DNA of 64,000 nucleotides from Sphingobacteriaceae bacterium (GTDB lineage Bacteria; Bacteroidota; Bacteroidia; B-17B0; Aurantibacillaceae), in NCBI GenBank assembly GCA_002319075.1, contig NVQB01000001.1, positions 2,728,001-2,792,000 on the forward strand, read 5' to 3'. The notes beneath the pieces are model-generated. The model made no database searches. It saw only the letters and a list, made by a program, of their open reading frames with translations, and was not told the DNA's origin. The position numbers and the translations under genes were made by a program. Shown here one piece after another: positions 8,956 through 17,098 of this stretch. Numbering within the stretch: position 1 is the stretch's first letter; the number at the start of each line of letters is the position of its first letter.

Positions 8956-9828
8956 ATGAAAACACTATTTAAATTTTTCTTTTTTTTCACCGGCGTTCTA
9001 TTTCTTTCTTCGTGTGAAGATGTGGTGCAAATTAAATTGGACGAAGGTTCTAAGCTATATGTGATCGATGCTTTTGTGAATGATCTTCCCGGCAAACAAA
9101 CTATCCGGGTGCTTACTAACGATAATTATTTTAGTAACCGTGAAGCGCCTCCTGTTGCAGGTGCTAACGTGCTTCTGAAGGACCTTACCGACGGTTCTCA
9201 ATATGTTTTTACCGATGCCGGTAATGGCAATTATGTGTACAACGTTGGTGCATCTGAAGTGATGTCTAAAAGAGATCATCAGTATGAATTGAATGTTAGT
9301 ATAGACGGTACAACATACACATCGCTTACAACACAAAAACGTACAGCGGTAATTGACAGTATTAGCGCAGAGTATGACGATGGCACAAGTGGTTTTGGCT
9401 CTGCCCAACCTGCCTATTTTTGCGGACTTTGGGCAAAAGATAAAGTAGACGCCAACGTAGATTATTACTGGATTAAAACATCACGTAATGATACTTTGTT
9501 TGATGACATAAATATTTGCATCGATGGCACAGGCGGTCCGGTTACTGATGCCTCTTTCGATTCTACGTACTTTACACCTCCTGCAACTTTTTTAGGTTTC
9601 AGATCTTATCAAAGCGGTAATACCTGTAAAGTAGAAGTTCACTCTATCGCGCGTGAGACTTACTATTTTTTTGTGCAGGCCCAGGCTCAGATCAATAACG
9701 GCGGACTTTTTGCAACAACACCCGAAAATGTGAAAACGAATATAGTAACTCCTGCTGACGCGAAAACGAAAGCGGTCGGTTGGTTTAATATGGCGTCTGT
9801 AGCAACAAAAACAAAAGTTATTCCCTAG
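8956..9828 (+). CDS. DUF4249 lipoprotein (first copy)
   Basis: 290 aa. A lipoprotein signal peptide ends in the lipobox LSSC (Cys about 20), followed at once by EDVVQIKLDEGSKLYVIDAFV, the usual start of DUF4249 proteins. Beta-rich segments follow (PVAGANVLLKDLTDGSQYVF, YELNVSIDGTTYTSLTTQ). It is cotranscribed with the TonB receptor (18-bp gap) and probably sits at the outer membrane as an accessory to it. The C-terminal block AQAQINNGGLFATTPENVKTN is nearly identical to the second copy downstream. Confidence 0.85.
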   Translation: MKTLFKFFFFFTGVLFLSSCEDVVQIKLDEGSKLYVIDAFVNDLPGKQTIRVLTNDNYFSNREAPPVAGANVLLKDLTDGSQYVFTDAGNGNYVYNVGASEVMSKRDHQYELNVSIDGTTYTSLTTQKRTAVIDSISAEYDDGTSGFGSAQPAYFCGLWAKDKVDANVDYYWIKTSRNDTLFDDINICIDGTGGPVTDASFDSTYFTPPATFLGFRSYQSGNTCKVEVHSIARETYYFFVQAQAQINNGGLFATTPENVKTNIVTPADAKTKAVGWFNMASVATKTKVIP

Positions 9829-9846
9829 AAAGTTTAATTAAAAGTA

Positions 9847-9879
9847 AACCCGGATTTCAATTTAGAATTCCGGGTTTTT
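9847..9879 (+). terminator. Intrinsic terminator between the DUF4249 genes
   Basis: Stem AACCCGGA / TCCGGGTT with a 14-nt loop, followed by TTTTTC. Confidence 0.7.
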
Positions 9880-9943
9880 CGTTTCATAGATCCGGGTACT
9901 AAAATACACGAGCTTACGTTATTAATTAATACATTAGTAGTAA

Positions 9944-10804
9944 ATGCGGAAGCTGAAATTGAGTATCTGTTTATTTTTAATTGTCATTTTTTCTACAGAA
10001 TGCACTGATGTGGTGCAAATTAAGCTCGATGAGGGCTCTGAACTGGTTGTTATTGATGCTTTTCTTGAAAGCCAATACGACCTTCAGTCGATTTTTATAC
10101 ATAAGAACTCGACTTATTTTAATACGCAAAAACCAGAACCGATAGTCAATGCAAAAGTAACGCTTCACGACCTTACAGCAAATATATCATACAAAGGCTA
10201 CTATGCCAGGGATGACAGATACGAGTTGAGTGCTGAAAAAAAATCTTTTGTCGTAGGTCATCAGTATAAACTTGAAGTAGAAATAGATGGGGTTGTATAC
10301 AGCGCTCTTACCACTCAGCCGAGGGCTGCAAAAATTGATAGTATTGAAGCAACTTATTACGACAAAGACCAATTTACGGGACAGTCGACTTATCCCTACT
10401 ATATGTGCACTCTGTGGGCAAAAGATAAAGTAGATGAATTTCCTGATTACTACTGGATAAAAACCGACAATGACACAAGTTTCAATCTCTGCATTGACGG
10501 AAGCGGAGGCATAGTTAAGAATGTTGAACAAGATTCACTAAATTTTACACCTCCCTATAGTTTACTGGGCTTTAAAATGTACAGGCCAGGCACCGGTTGT
10601 GCTGCATCGATAAATGCTATCACGCGCGATACTTATAATTTTCTGATTCAAGCCCAGGCTCAAATTAATAACGGCGGTTTGTTTGCCACAACTCCTGAAA
10701 ATGTAAAAACAAATTTCGTTACACCAGCCGGCGCAAAAACCAAGGCTGTAGGTTGGTTTAGTATTGCCAATGTAGATAAGTTAGTCAGAACAATCCCATA
10801 TTAA
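9944..10804 (+). CDS. DUF4249 lipoprotein (second copy)
   Basis: 286 aa paralogue of the preceding gene. The lipobox is STEC, followed by TDVVQIKLDEGSELVVIDAF. The first 20 mature residues and the C-terminal block (IQAQAQINNGGLFATTPENV, then KTKAVGWF) are almost the same as in copy one, while the middle (about 50-200) has diverged. This points to tandem duplication with diversifying selection on the central, probably ligand-facing part. A terminator lies between the two genes, so this copy may be expressed less or from its own promoter. It ends 10 bp from the converging ABC gene. Confidence 0.83.
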   Translation: MRKLKLSICLFLIVIFSTECTDVVQIKLDEGSELVVIDAFLESQYDLQSIFIHKNSTYFNTQKPEPIVNAKVTLHDLTANISYKGYYARDDRYELSAEKKSFVVGHQYKLEVEIDGVVYSALTTQPRAAKIDSIEATYYDKDQFTGQSTYPYYMCTLWAKDKVDEFPDYYWIKTDNDTSFNLCIDGSGGIVKNVEQDSLNFTPPYSLLGFKMYRPGTGCAASINAITRDTYNFLIQAQAQINNGGLFATTPENVKTNFVTPAGAKTKAVGWFSIANVDKLVRTIPY

Positions 10805-10814
10805 ACAATAAGAC

Positions 10815-11654
10815 TTATGTCTTTCGAATGGTTTGGATTTTATAGTCTACAACATTTAATTCTGTGTTGCAGAAAAAATGTTCATCGGCAATGGCATTGG
10901 AGCAAACAACAACCGTTCGGTTTACCGTATATCCTGCTATTAAATCTTTGTACCACTGAATAGCATTTTTATCAAGATTAGAAATGGGTTCGTCCAGCAA
11001 CAAAATCGGGGTATCTGCCAGTATAGCAAGACCAAGTTTTAAGCGCTGTTTCATACCGCTTGAAAATTGCCTGATAAATTTATTTTTGGCCGACTGCAGC
11101 TGAATTAACTCTATAACTTCATTAGAAGAAATGCTATTTAAAAAAGGTTTAAATAGCCTTGTGTGCTCGATCATTTCAAGCAGGGTAAAGTCTTCTATCA
11201 ATTGTAAATACGGTGATGCAAACGAAATATAATTCCTGAGTTTATCAGGATTAATTTTATGATTGTCATTTCCATGAGCCCGTCCCGTCCCTATAGCAAT
11301 AGGAGATCTTTCGGCATCATTTCGAGCGGAGTCGTTGTCGTGTCGAAGTGAGTCGATGTCATTTCGAAGGGAGTCGTTGTCGTGTCGAAGGGAGTCGATG
11401 TCATTTCGAGCGTAGTCGATGTCATTTCGAGCGTAGTCGATGTCATTTCGAGCGTAGTCGAGAAAAACCTCAACCCTCCCTTCATTCGGCGTCACAAAGC
11501 CGCTAATAACCTGCAGTAGCGTCGATTTTCCAGAACCATTTCCTCCAAGAATTAAAAGTTTTTGGTTGGGAACAATTTCGTAAGAGAGTTTTCTGAAGAC
11601 CCACTCCTTACCAAATTTTTTACCAAGATTATTTAAAGTGATTGTGGGAGTCAA
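10815..11654 (-). CDS. ABC transporter ATPase (CcmA-like) with a 7-aa repeat insertion
   Basis: 279 aa. Walker A GGNGSGKST (about 38-46), signature FSSGMKQR and Walker B ILLLDEP are all intact, and the size without the insert would be about 214 aa, typical of short CcmA/heme-exporter-like ATPases. Between the strand GRVEVFL (about 64) and KINPDKLRNYISFA (about 131) lies an insert made of seven 7-residue units (DYARNDI, DSLRHDN and variants) plus ERSPIAIGTGRAHGNDN. The insertion point is a surface loop before the Q-loop, so activity may be kept. The start appears to be TTG; no in-frame ATG exists before residue 190. No permease gene is adjacent. Confidence 0.85.
   Translation of the reverse strand: MTPTITLNNLGKKFGKEWVFRKLSYEIVPNQKLLILGGNGSGKSTLLQVISGFVTPNEGRVEVFLDYARNDIDYARNDIDYARNDIDSLRHDNDSLRNDIDSLRHDNDSARNDAERSPIAIGTGRAHGNDNHKINPDKLRNYISFASPYLQLIEDFTLLEMIEHTRLFKPFLNSISSNEVIELIQLQSAKNKFIRQFSSGMKQRLKLGLAILADTPILLLDEPISNLDKNAIQWYKDLIAGYTVNRTVVVCSNAIADEHFFCNTELNVVDYKIQTIRKT
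11314..11460. repeat. Seven tandem 21-bp units inside the ABC ATPase gene
   Basis: Seven consecutive 21-bp units. The last three (11398-11460) are identical (ATGTCATTTCGAGCGTAGTCG), and the others differ in a few bases. The word GTCATTTCGAGCG.AGTCGA is a familiar Bacteroidota interspersed repeat that normally lies between genes. The length is a multiple of three, so the reading frame is kept. Confidence 0.9.
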
Positions 11655-11728
11655 AATAGTCTATATTAAAGTTTATAGTCTATAGTAGAACAAGCTTTTG
11701 TTTTGTAACAAATCCCATAATTTGAGTA

Positions 11729-12502
11729 TCAAATTCCTTTAATGATACCATCTGTCTGTTTGCGGATAAAGTCAACAATCTCGCGACGTGTTTCAGTGTC
11801 CGGAATTTCATTCTCAACAATTTCAAGAGCATTGGATACATTGTGTCCGCGTACAAAGATGATCCGGTAGATATCTTCTATTTGTTTGATTTTTTCTTTA
11901 TCAAAACCTCTGCGCGCTAAACCAATAGTATTCACCCCGATAAATTGAAGAGGTTCGCGGGCAACACGAATGTATGGAGGAATGCTTTTACGAACTAAAG
12001 AAGCACCTGCTACAAAAGAGTGCGCGCCAATATTTACGAATTGCTGTGCGGCAACTACTCCTTCGATAATAACATAATCTTCAACCGTAATATGTCCGGC
12101 CAGGCTTCCATTGTTTGCAATGATCACATTATTCCCAATCGCACAATCGTGACCCAGATGCGTATAACACATGATCAGGCAGTTGTCGCCGATCTTGGTT
12201 GTCATACGGTCTGCCGTACCTTTGTGTATAGTGGCGTATTCGCGTATGGTGGTGTTTTTTCCAATAACCGTATTCGATTTTTCGCCTTTGTATTTTAGAT
12301 CCTGGCTAACAATACCAATAACAGCGCCCGGAAAAATTTTGCAGCCTTCACCAATCACCGTGTCAGGATAAATAACTGCATTGGGGTGAATAAAACAATT
12401 GTCTCCAATTTCAACATCATGATAGATTGTAGCAAAAGCCTCAATCGTAACATTCTTGCCTATTTTGGCTTTCGGACTTACATTTGCAAGTGGTGATATC
12501 AT
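11729..12502 (-). CDS. lpxA: UDP-N-acetylglucosamine O-acyltransferase
   Basis: 257 aa. LpxA moves a 3-hydroxyacyl chain from ACP to UDP-GlcNAc, the first step of lipid A synthesis, in the cytoplasm. The N-terminal two thirds is a left-handed beta-helix of hexapeptide repeats (IGKNVTIEAFATIYHDVEIG ...), with the catalytic-site region THLGHDCAIGNN. The C-terminal helical domain contains GLARRGFDKEKIKQIEDIYRI, typical of LpxA. It lies 5 bp after lpxC-fabZ, so the two are coexpressed. Confidence 0.95.
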   Translation of the reverse strand: MISPLANVSPKAKIGKNVTIEAFATIYHDVEIGDNCFIHPNAVIYPDTVIGEGCKIFPGAVIGIVSQDLKYKGEKSNTVIGKNTTIREYATIHKGTADRMTTKIGDNCLIMCYTHLGHDCAIGNNVIIANNGSLAGHITVEDYVIIEGVVAAQQFVNIGAHSFVAGASLVRKSIPPYIRVAREPLQFIGVNTIGLARRGFDKEKIKQIEDIYRIIFVRGHNVSNALEIVENEIPDTETRREIVDFIRKQTDGIIKGI

Positions 12503-12507
12503 AGATG

Positions 12508-13938
12508 TTAAGCTAATTGTGGTTCAGATTTTTTAACCTCGTGTCCTTTCACCTTAACGATCTGCGCCATCATTTCGCCTTCCATTACAGGTTTGTTATT
12601 AACGTAAGCTACACCACGCATGTGACAAATTCCGCGACGAATAGGGGTAACAAGATTTAAACTAAACACAACTGTATCTCCTGGAATTACCATCTTCTTA
12701 AATTTAACCCCATCAATTTTCATGAAGTAAGTGAGGTAATTTTCAGGATCAGGAACCGTTTTTAAAACGAGTACACCACCACACTGCGCCATTGCCTCAA
12801 TAAGCATAACACCTGGCATTACCGGATTATCAGGGAAGTGTCCTTTAAAAAATTCTTCATTTAAAGTAACATTTTTCACACCGATTACATGGTTATCAGA
12901 AACTTCCATGATTTTATCTATCAGCAACATCGGTTGACGGTGAGGTAATAATTTCATGATGTCCATAATATTCAAAACAGGAGTAGCGTTCAAATCCACT
13001 TTCGGATAATCTTTTTCTGCTTTCTGTTTTTTAGCAAGTGCTTTTAATTTTTTTGCAAAGTCTACGTTGCCAGCGTGCCCAGGACGGCCAGCCAGTACGT
13101 GAATTTTCATAGGTCTGCCCACCAAAGCCAGATCACCCACTATATCCAACAGTTTGTGTCTCGCCGGTTCGTTGAAGAAACGCAGCTTTGTATTATTTAA
13201 AACACCGTGCCCTTTTACTTCTACGTCCGGCTTATTAAATACTTTACGAAGATGATCTAATTTATCTTTCGGAAGTTCGCTATCTACCAAAACAATGGCA
13301 TTATCCAAATCTCCACCCTTAATTAAATTATGCGCTAGAAGAGCTTCTAACTCTCTTAAGAAAACGAAAGTACGGCAAGATGCAATTTCATTTTTAAACT
13401 CTCCGAGATTATACATGGACGCATGTTGTGTGCCCAAAACTTCGCTGCCGTAATCCACCATCACCGTTACACGAAATTCATCCTGCGGCACAGCAAGCAT
13501 CTCTACTTTTTTAATGGGATCTTCAAAAGTTAAATTTTCAGTCAGTTCAAAATAATCACGTTCGGCTTCCTGCTCAACAATACCCGCTTCTTCAAGCACT
13601 TCAATAAATTTTAAAGCGCTTCCATCCATAATCGGCATTTCGGGACCAGTTACCTGGATCAAACAATTATCAATACCTAAGCCAACCAAAGCTGCAAGTA
13701 CATGTTCAGTAGTATGAACACGAACCCCGTTTTTTTCAAGTGTAGTACCACGCGAAGTATCCACTACCAGATCAGCATCCGCTTCAATAACAGGATGACC
13801 TTCCAGATCAACACGTTGAAATTTAAACCAATGATTTTCTTCTGCTGGATTAAAAGTAAGGGTAACGGGTTTACCGGTATGTAAGCCAACTCCTGATACA
13901 GAAATAGCTTTTTTTATGGTTCTTTGTTTATCGCTCAT
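12508..13938 (-). CDS. lpxC-fabZ: LpxC-FabZ bifunctional fusion
   Basis: 476 aa. Residues 1 to about 305 are UDP-3-O-acyl-GlcNAc deacetylase: the zinc motif HTTEHVLAAL has its His at 79 and a second segment reads HKLLDIVGDLALVGRP, with GRPGHAGN at the end. Residues from about 325 form 3-hydroxyacyl-ACP dehydratase: LPHRQPMLLIDKI, then GHFPDNPVMPGVMLIEAMAQ near residue 372, holding the catalytic His and Glu. The protein thus combines the committed step of lipid A synthesis with the dehydration step of fatty-acid synthesis, two routes competing for 3-hydroxyacyl-ACP. The fusion is characteristic of Bacteroidota. Confidence 0.96.
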   Translation of the reverse strand: MSDKQRTIKKAISVSGVGLHTGKPVTLTFNPAEENHWFKFQRVDLEGHPVIEADADLVVDTSRGTTLEKNGVRVHTTEHVLAALVGLGIDNCLIQVTGPEMPIMDGSALKFIEVLEEAGIVEQEAERDYFELTENLTFEDPIKKVEMLAVPQDEFRVTVMVDYGSEVLGTQHASMYNLGEFKNEIASCRTFVFLRELEALLAHNLIKGGDLDNAIVLVDSELPKDKLDHLRKVFNKPDVEVKGHGVLNNTKLRFFNEPARHKLLDIVGDLALVGRPMKIHVLAGRPGHAGNVDFAKKLKALAKKQKAEKDYPKVDLNATPVLNIMDIMKLLPHRQPMLLIDKIMEVSDNHVIGVKNVTLNEEFFKGHFPDNPVMPGVMLIEAMAQCGGVLVLKTVPDPENYLTYFMKIDGVKFKKMVIPGDTVVFSLNLVTPIRRGICHMRGVAYVNNKPVMEGEMMAQIVKVKGHEVKKSEPQLA

Positions 13939-13995
13939 GTGGAATCAATTAATTTTTAAAGATACTAAAAATCAACACATCAGAAGTAAAAAATC

Positions 13996-14919
13996 TTAGT
14001 CGAAAACCAAATAGGGCAGCAGTTTCTGGTAAATAGCAGGGTCGTTTATAATGTCTTTTAAATTTACCGGATTGATAGTTGTTTTTCTTCTCCAGTCGAA
14101 GATTGTTTTTGTGGTTTCGTAAGTTAAATAAGGATGTTTATTAATTAGTTTGAAATCGTCTTTGTTGAGATTTAGTTTCTTAACGCTTTTTGCATCCACT
14201 GTAAAAGTGTTTTTAATTTTTTCGTAAAGCTCTTCGCTTAAACCATAAACTTCTTTTAATTGCTCCACCGAAACATAACCTCCCAACATAGTTCTGTACT
14301 TAAGAATGCGTTTTGCATACACGGAGCCAATGCCATTTACAGAAATCAAACCTAAACTGTCGGCGGAGTTTAATTCGATTTTTGAACTTATAGACGTAGA
14401 AGCGGCCACGGCAGCATGAGTAGGATAAGACTTTTCAGGGCCGGTAGTTTTTTCAGGAACTTCTTTTTTGCCAGGAACGGAGTTAGCGATTAAAACATAA
14501 GGCTCTAATTGCGCGTATTGAGTTGAGGAAATACCATAGACTTTTTGAAGATCTGTTTTGTCTTTAAAAACAAAGCCTTTAGTTCTGAATTTTAAAAAAA
14601 TCTGGGCGGTTTTTTCTTTTAATCCGAGTTGAAGGAGTTGTTCGAAAGAAACTGTGTTGGGATCAAAGACAAAGAGACGAAGTAATTTTAATTCTTTTTT
14701 ATACTCCCGTTTTTCAAATTTTTCTGAAGTGGAATAAGAACTGTCTAATTTTTTTTCAATAAGCGGCAAATTAAGCAGCACAATGGGATCGGGCTTAATT
14801 AAGAGGGGGTACACTAAACGAATTACCAACAACAAAACACTTATTAAAATGAGAACAAACAAGCCATTACGTTGCTGTTTTGTGAACCCGAAATAATTAT
14901 TCAGGAAGCTTTTGATCAT
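13996..14919 (-). CDS. Helix-hairpin-helix (ComEA-like) membrane-anchored protein
   Basis: 307 aa from the ATG at 14919, giving MIKSFLNNYFGFTKQQRNGLFVLILISVLL. The single transmembrane helix lies at about 18-37. The rest has three copies of a ComEA-type HhH unit: NTVSFEQLLQLGLKEKTAQ, then LNSADSLGLISVNGIGSVYA with KRILKYR, and LNKDDFKLINKHPYLTYETT. These motifs usually bind DNA without sequence preference; a role in DNA uptake or repair is possible but not shown. It overlaps the end of the APC permease gene by 23 bp, so the two are likely cotranscribed. Confidence 0.8.
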   Translation of the reverse strand: MIKSFLNNYFGFTKQQRNGLFVLILISVLLLVIRLVYPLLIKPDPIVLLNLPLIEKKLDSSYSTSEKFEKREYKKELKLLRLFVFDPNTVSFEQLLQLGLKEKTAQIFLKFRTKGFVFKDKTDLQKVYGISSTQYAQLEPYVLIANSVPGKKEVPEKTTGPEKSYPTHAAVAASTSISSKIELNSADSLGLISVNGIGSVYAKRILKYRTMLGGYVSVEQLKEVYGLSEELYEKIKNTFTVDAKSVKKLNLNKDDFKLINKHPYLTYETTKTIFDWRRKTTINPVNLKDIINDPAIYQKLLPYLVFD

Positions 14920-16336
14920 TTTTACCTTTATTAAAAAAATAATAAACAGGAATGCCAATAGCCATAATGGCAAGACCTAAAAATGTATTACGCGATTTAA
15001 AAATTAAAAGATCAACGCAGATGGCGCCCGCTAACAAAATATATAAGGCTGGGATTACAGGATATCCAAACGCTTTGTAGGGGCGTGGGGTGGCAGGTTC
15101 TTTTTTACGAAGATAAAATAAAGCCGAAATGGTAATGATGTAAAAAACAAGCGAGGCAAAAGTACAATAATCGAGCAGCGAACCGTAAGAGCCGCTTAAA
15201 CAAAGGATGGAAGCCCAGAAAGCCTGTAACCAAAGGGCTTTTGAAGGAACAGAGTACTTATTTAAGTAAGAAGCCGATTTAAAAAACAAACCTTCTTTTG
15301 ACATAGCCTGGAATAGCCGGGCGCCTTGCAGAATGAGTCCATTGTTACAGCCAAATGTAGAGATCATAATGAGTAAAGCCATTATGGAAGAAGAAACATC
15401 TCCGAAAACGGGAAACATTGCGGCAGATCCTACGCGGTCGTTTTGTGCGTATTCTATACCGCGCTCTATAACAGTTTGACCATCTGGCGAACCAAGGGCT
15501 GGCAGGATCATAAAGTACGCAACGTTTGCCAGAAGGTAAAGCAGGGTTACAATAAGAACACCAATTAATAAACCCAGTGGAATATTTTTCTGAGGCTGTT
15601 TAATTTCTCCGGCAATAAAGGTAACGTTGTTCCAGGCATCACTACTGAATAGAGATCCAATAAGGGCAACGCCAAGCGCACTTATCAAAGCTGTCAAGTT
15701 AAATCCCTTTTCTCCCAGCGGATCAGCCGGATTTCTAAACGGAAGTTCTAAATTGGTATGCCAATAGCCGCTTTTATAGCCAACTACAAATCCCACTGAA
15801 ATTAATGCAAAGAGGGCGAGCAACTTGGTGCTGGTAAAAATGCGTTGTATGATTTTTCCGTTGTTAATGCCAAGTGTATTTAAATAGGTGAGAAAAATAA
15901 TGCTGCCTACGCCCAAAAGCTGCGTGGTAGAAATATAAAAATTACCAAGCGGAATAGCCACGTGCGATTCATCAAAAAAGGGAATAAAAACTCCGGTAAA
16001 TCGCGCAAAGGCTACAGCTACGGCCGCTATAACGCCAGTTTGAATAACGGTAAAAACCGTCCACCCATAAACAAATGAAGTAAGTTTGCCATATGCGCGT
16101 TTTAAATAGATAAACTGTCCGCCCGCATCCGGCATCATTCCCGCTAGTTCTCCATAGCTTAATGCTGCAAACAAAGTAATTACCCCGCTAATGATCCAAC
16201 ACATCATCACCCAAAAGGGAGATCCCAGCACCCTGGTCATATCAGCGGTTACAATAAAAATTCCCGATCCTATCATACTGCCCGATACGAGCATTATAGT
16301 ATCAAAAAGATTTAAACTTCTTTTTAGTTCTGACAT
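14897..16336 (-). CDS. APC-family amino acid permease
   Basis: 479 aa with about twelve hydrophobic segments. The N-terminal helix carries the APC substrate-site motif GSMIGSGIF, and the second helix region is followed by SYGELAGMMPDAGGQFIYLK, the family consensus. Conserved GEIKQPQKNIPLGLLIG is also present. By family it is an inner-membrane secondary transporter for amino acids, close to LAT-type exchangers; the substrate is not readable. The ATG is at 16336. It shares a short overlap with the HhH gene. Confidence 0.9.
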   Translation of the reverse strand: MSELKRSLNLFDTIMLVSGSMIGSGIFIVTADMTRVLGSPFWVMMCWIISGVITLFAALSYGELAGMMPDAGGQFIYLKRAYGKLTSFVYGWTVFTVIQTGVIAAVAVAFARFTGVFIPFFDESHVAIPLGNFYISTTQLLGVGSIIFLTYLNTLGINNGKIIQRIFTSTKLLALFALISVGFVVGYKSGYWHTNLELPFRNPADPLGEKGFNLTALISALGVALIGSLFSSDAWNNVTFIAGEIKQPQKNIPLGLLIGVLIVTLLYLLANVAYFMILPALGSPDGQTVIERGIEYAQNDRVGSAAMFPVFGDVSSSIMALLIMISTFGCNNGLILQGARLFQAMSKEGLFFKSASYLNKYSVPSKALWLQAFWASILCLSGSYGSLLDYCTFASLVFYIITISALFYLRKKEPATPRPYKAFGYPVIPALYILLAGAICVDLLIFKSRNTFLGLAIMAIGIPVYYFFNKGKNDQKLPE

Positions 16337-16443
16337 GTGGGAATAGTTTTTAAAAGATACTTAAATTTGCAGGACAATATATCTATTTAAACAATAAGTA
16401 AGAAGCCCGCATAGTAATTTCTTTGCGTAAGGTAAATTCAAGT

Positions 16444-16983
16444 ATGAAAGTTATAGGAGAAAGAATAAGCATCTTAAAAAAAGAAAATGTACTCAGCGTT
16501 GTTATTCTCGCAACTAACGACAAAACCAAACTTCGTATTTTGTTTTTATGGTTAATGGCCTGGACAGTTTGCGGGATAATTGTTTTCGCAAACTATTTTA
16601 AAGTGACCGATCAAAATTCAAAAGTTTTTATAATGATCTACCTTGCTTTCTGGTGCTATTTTGAATTTAATAGTGTACGGGCCTTTATGTGGAAACGCAG
16701 TGGAAAAGAAAAGCTCTGGATCAAAGATGGGGTACTGCACTATCAAAGAGAAATTAACGGCAAAGGAAAAATTCAGGAGTTCGATCTCAATGTTATAAGT
16801 CCTTTACAGCTTATAGAATTAAAACCAACCCGGTTCAGCGACACTATTAATCAAAGTTTCTGGATTAAGGGTGGTGAACGTTTGCAGTTTTATTCGCAGT
16901 CGCGACTTGTTTTGCTGGGCATGCAAATTACAGATGAAGAGGCAAAAAAAATCATGAAGGATGTAAATCCTATGATTTCTTAG
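16444..16983 (+). CDS. Two-helix membrane protein of unknown function
   Basis: 179 aa from the ATG at 16444; the frame is open to a TTG at 16423 but the ATG fits better. Two hydrophobic segments (about 34-50 and 62-76) are followed by a soluble beta-rich C-terminal domain (EKLWIKDGVLHYQREINGKG ... QFYSQSRLVLLGMQ) resembling small bacterial PH-like/YcxB-type membrane proteins. I do not recognise a named family. A TAAATTTG element at 16362-16369 is a candidate -7 site. It is a single gene. Confidence 0.65.
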   Translation: MKVIGERISILKKENVLSVVILATNDKTKLRILFLWLMAWTVCGIIVFANYFKVTDQNSKVFIMIYLAFWCYFEFNSVRAFMWKRSGKEKLWIKDGVLHYQREINGKGKIQEFDLNVISPLQLIELKPTRFSDTINQSFWIKGGERLQFYSQSRLVLLGMQITDEEAKKIMKDVNPMIS

Positions 16984-17098
16984 GCCCTGTATTCAGGCGG
17001 AAAACAAGCAATTTACTTGGCATTTAAGGCTTTTCGTCTCATTTTTTTTACTGATATTATAAAAATCTTTACATTGCGTTTTCAGCTAATTTTTAAAC

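Noticed and set aside
11314-11460. CRISPR-like repeat array
   Set aside because: Units are directly adjacent with no spacers, and the period is 21 bp in a coding frame.
11291-11485. Minus-strand ORF with a TTLEMTS repeat
   Set aside because: It is another frame of the 21-bp repeat inside the ABC ATPase, without the ATPase context.
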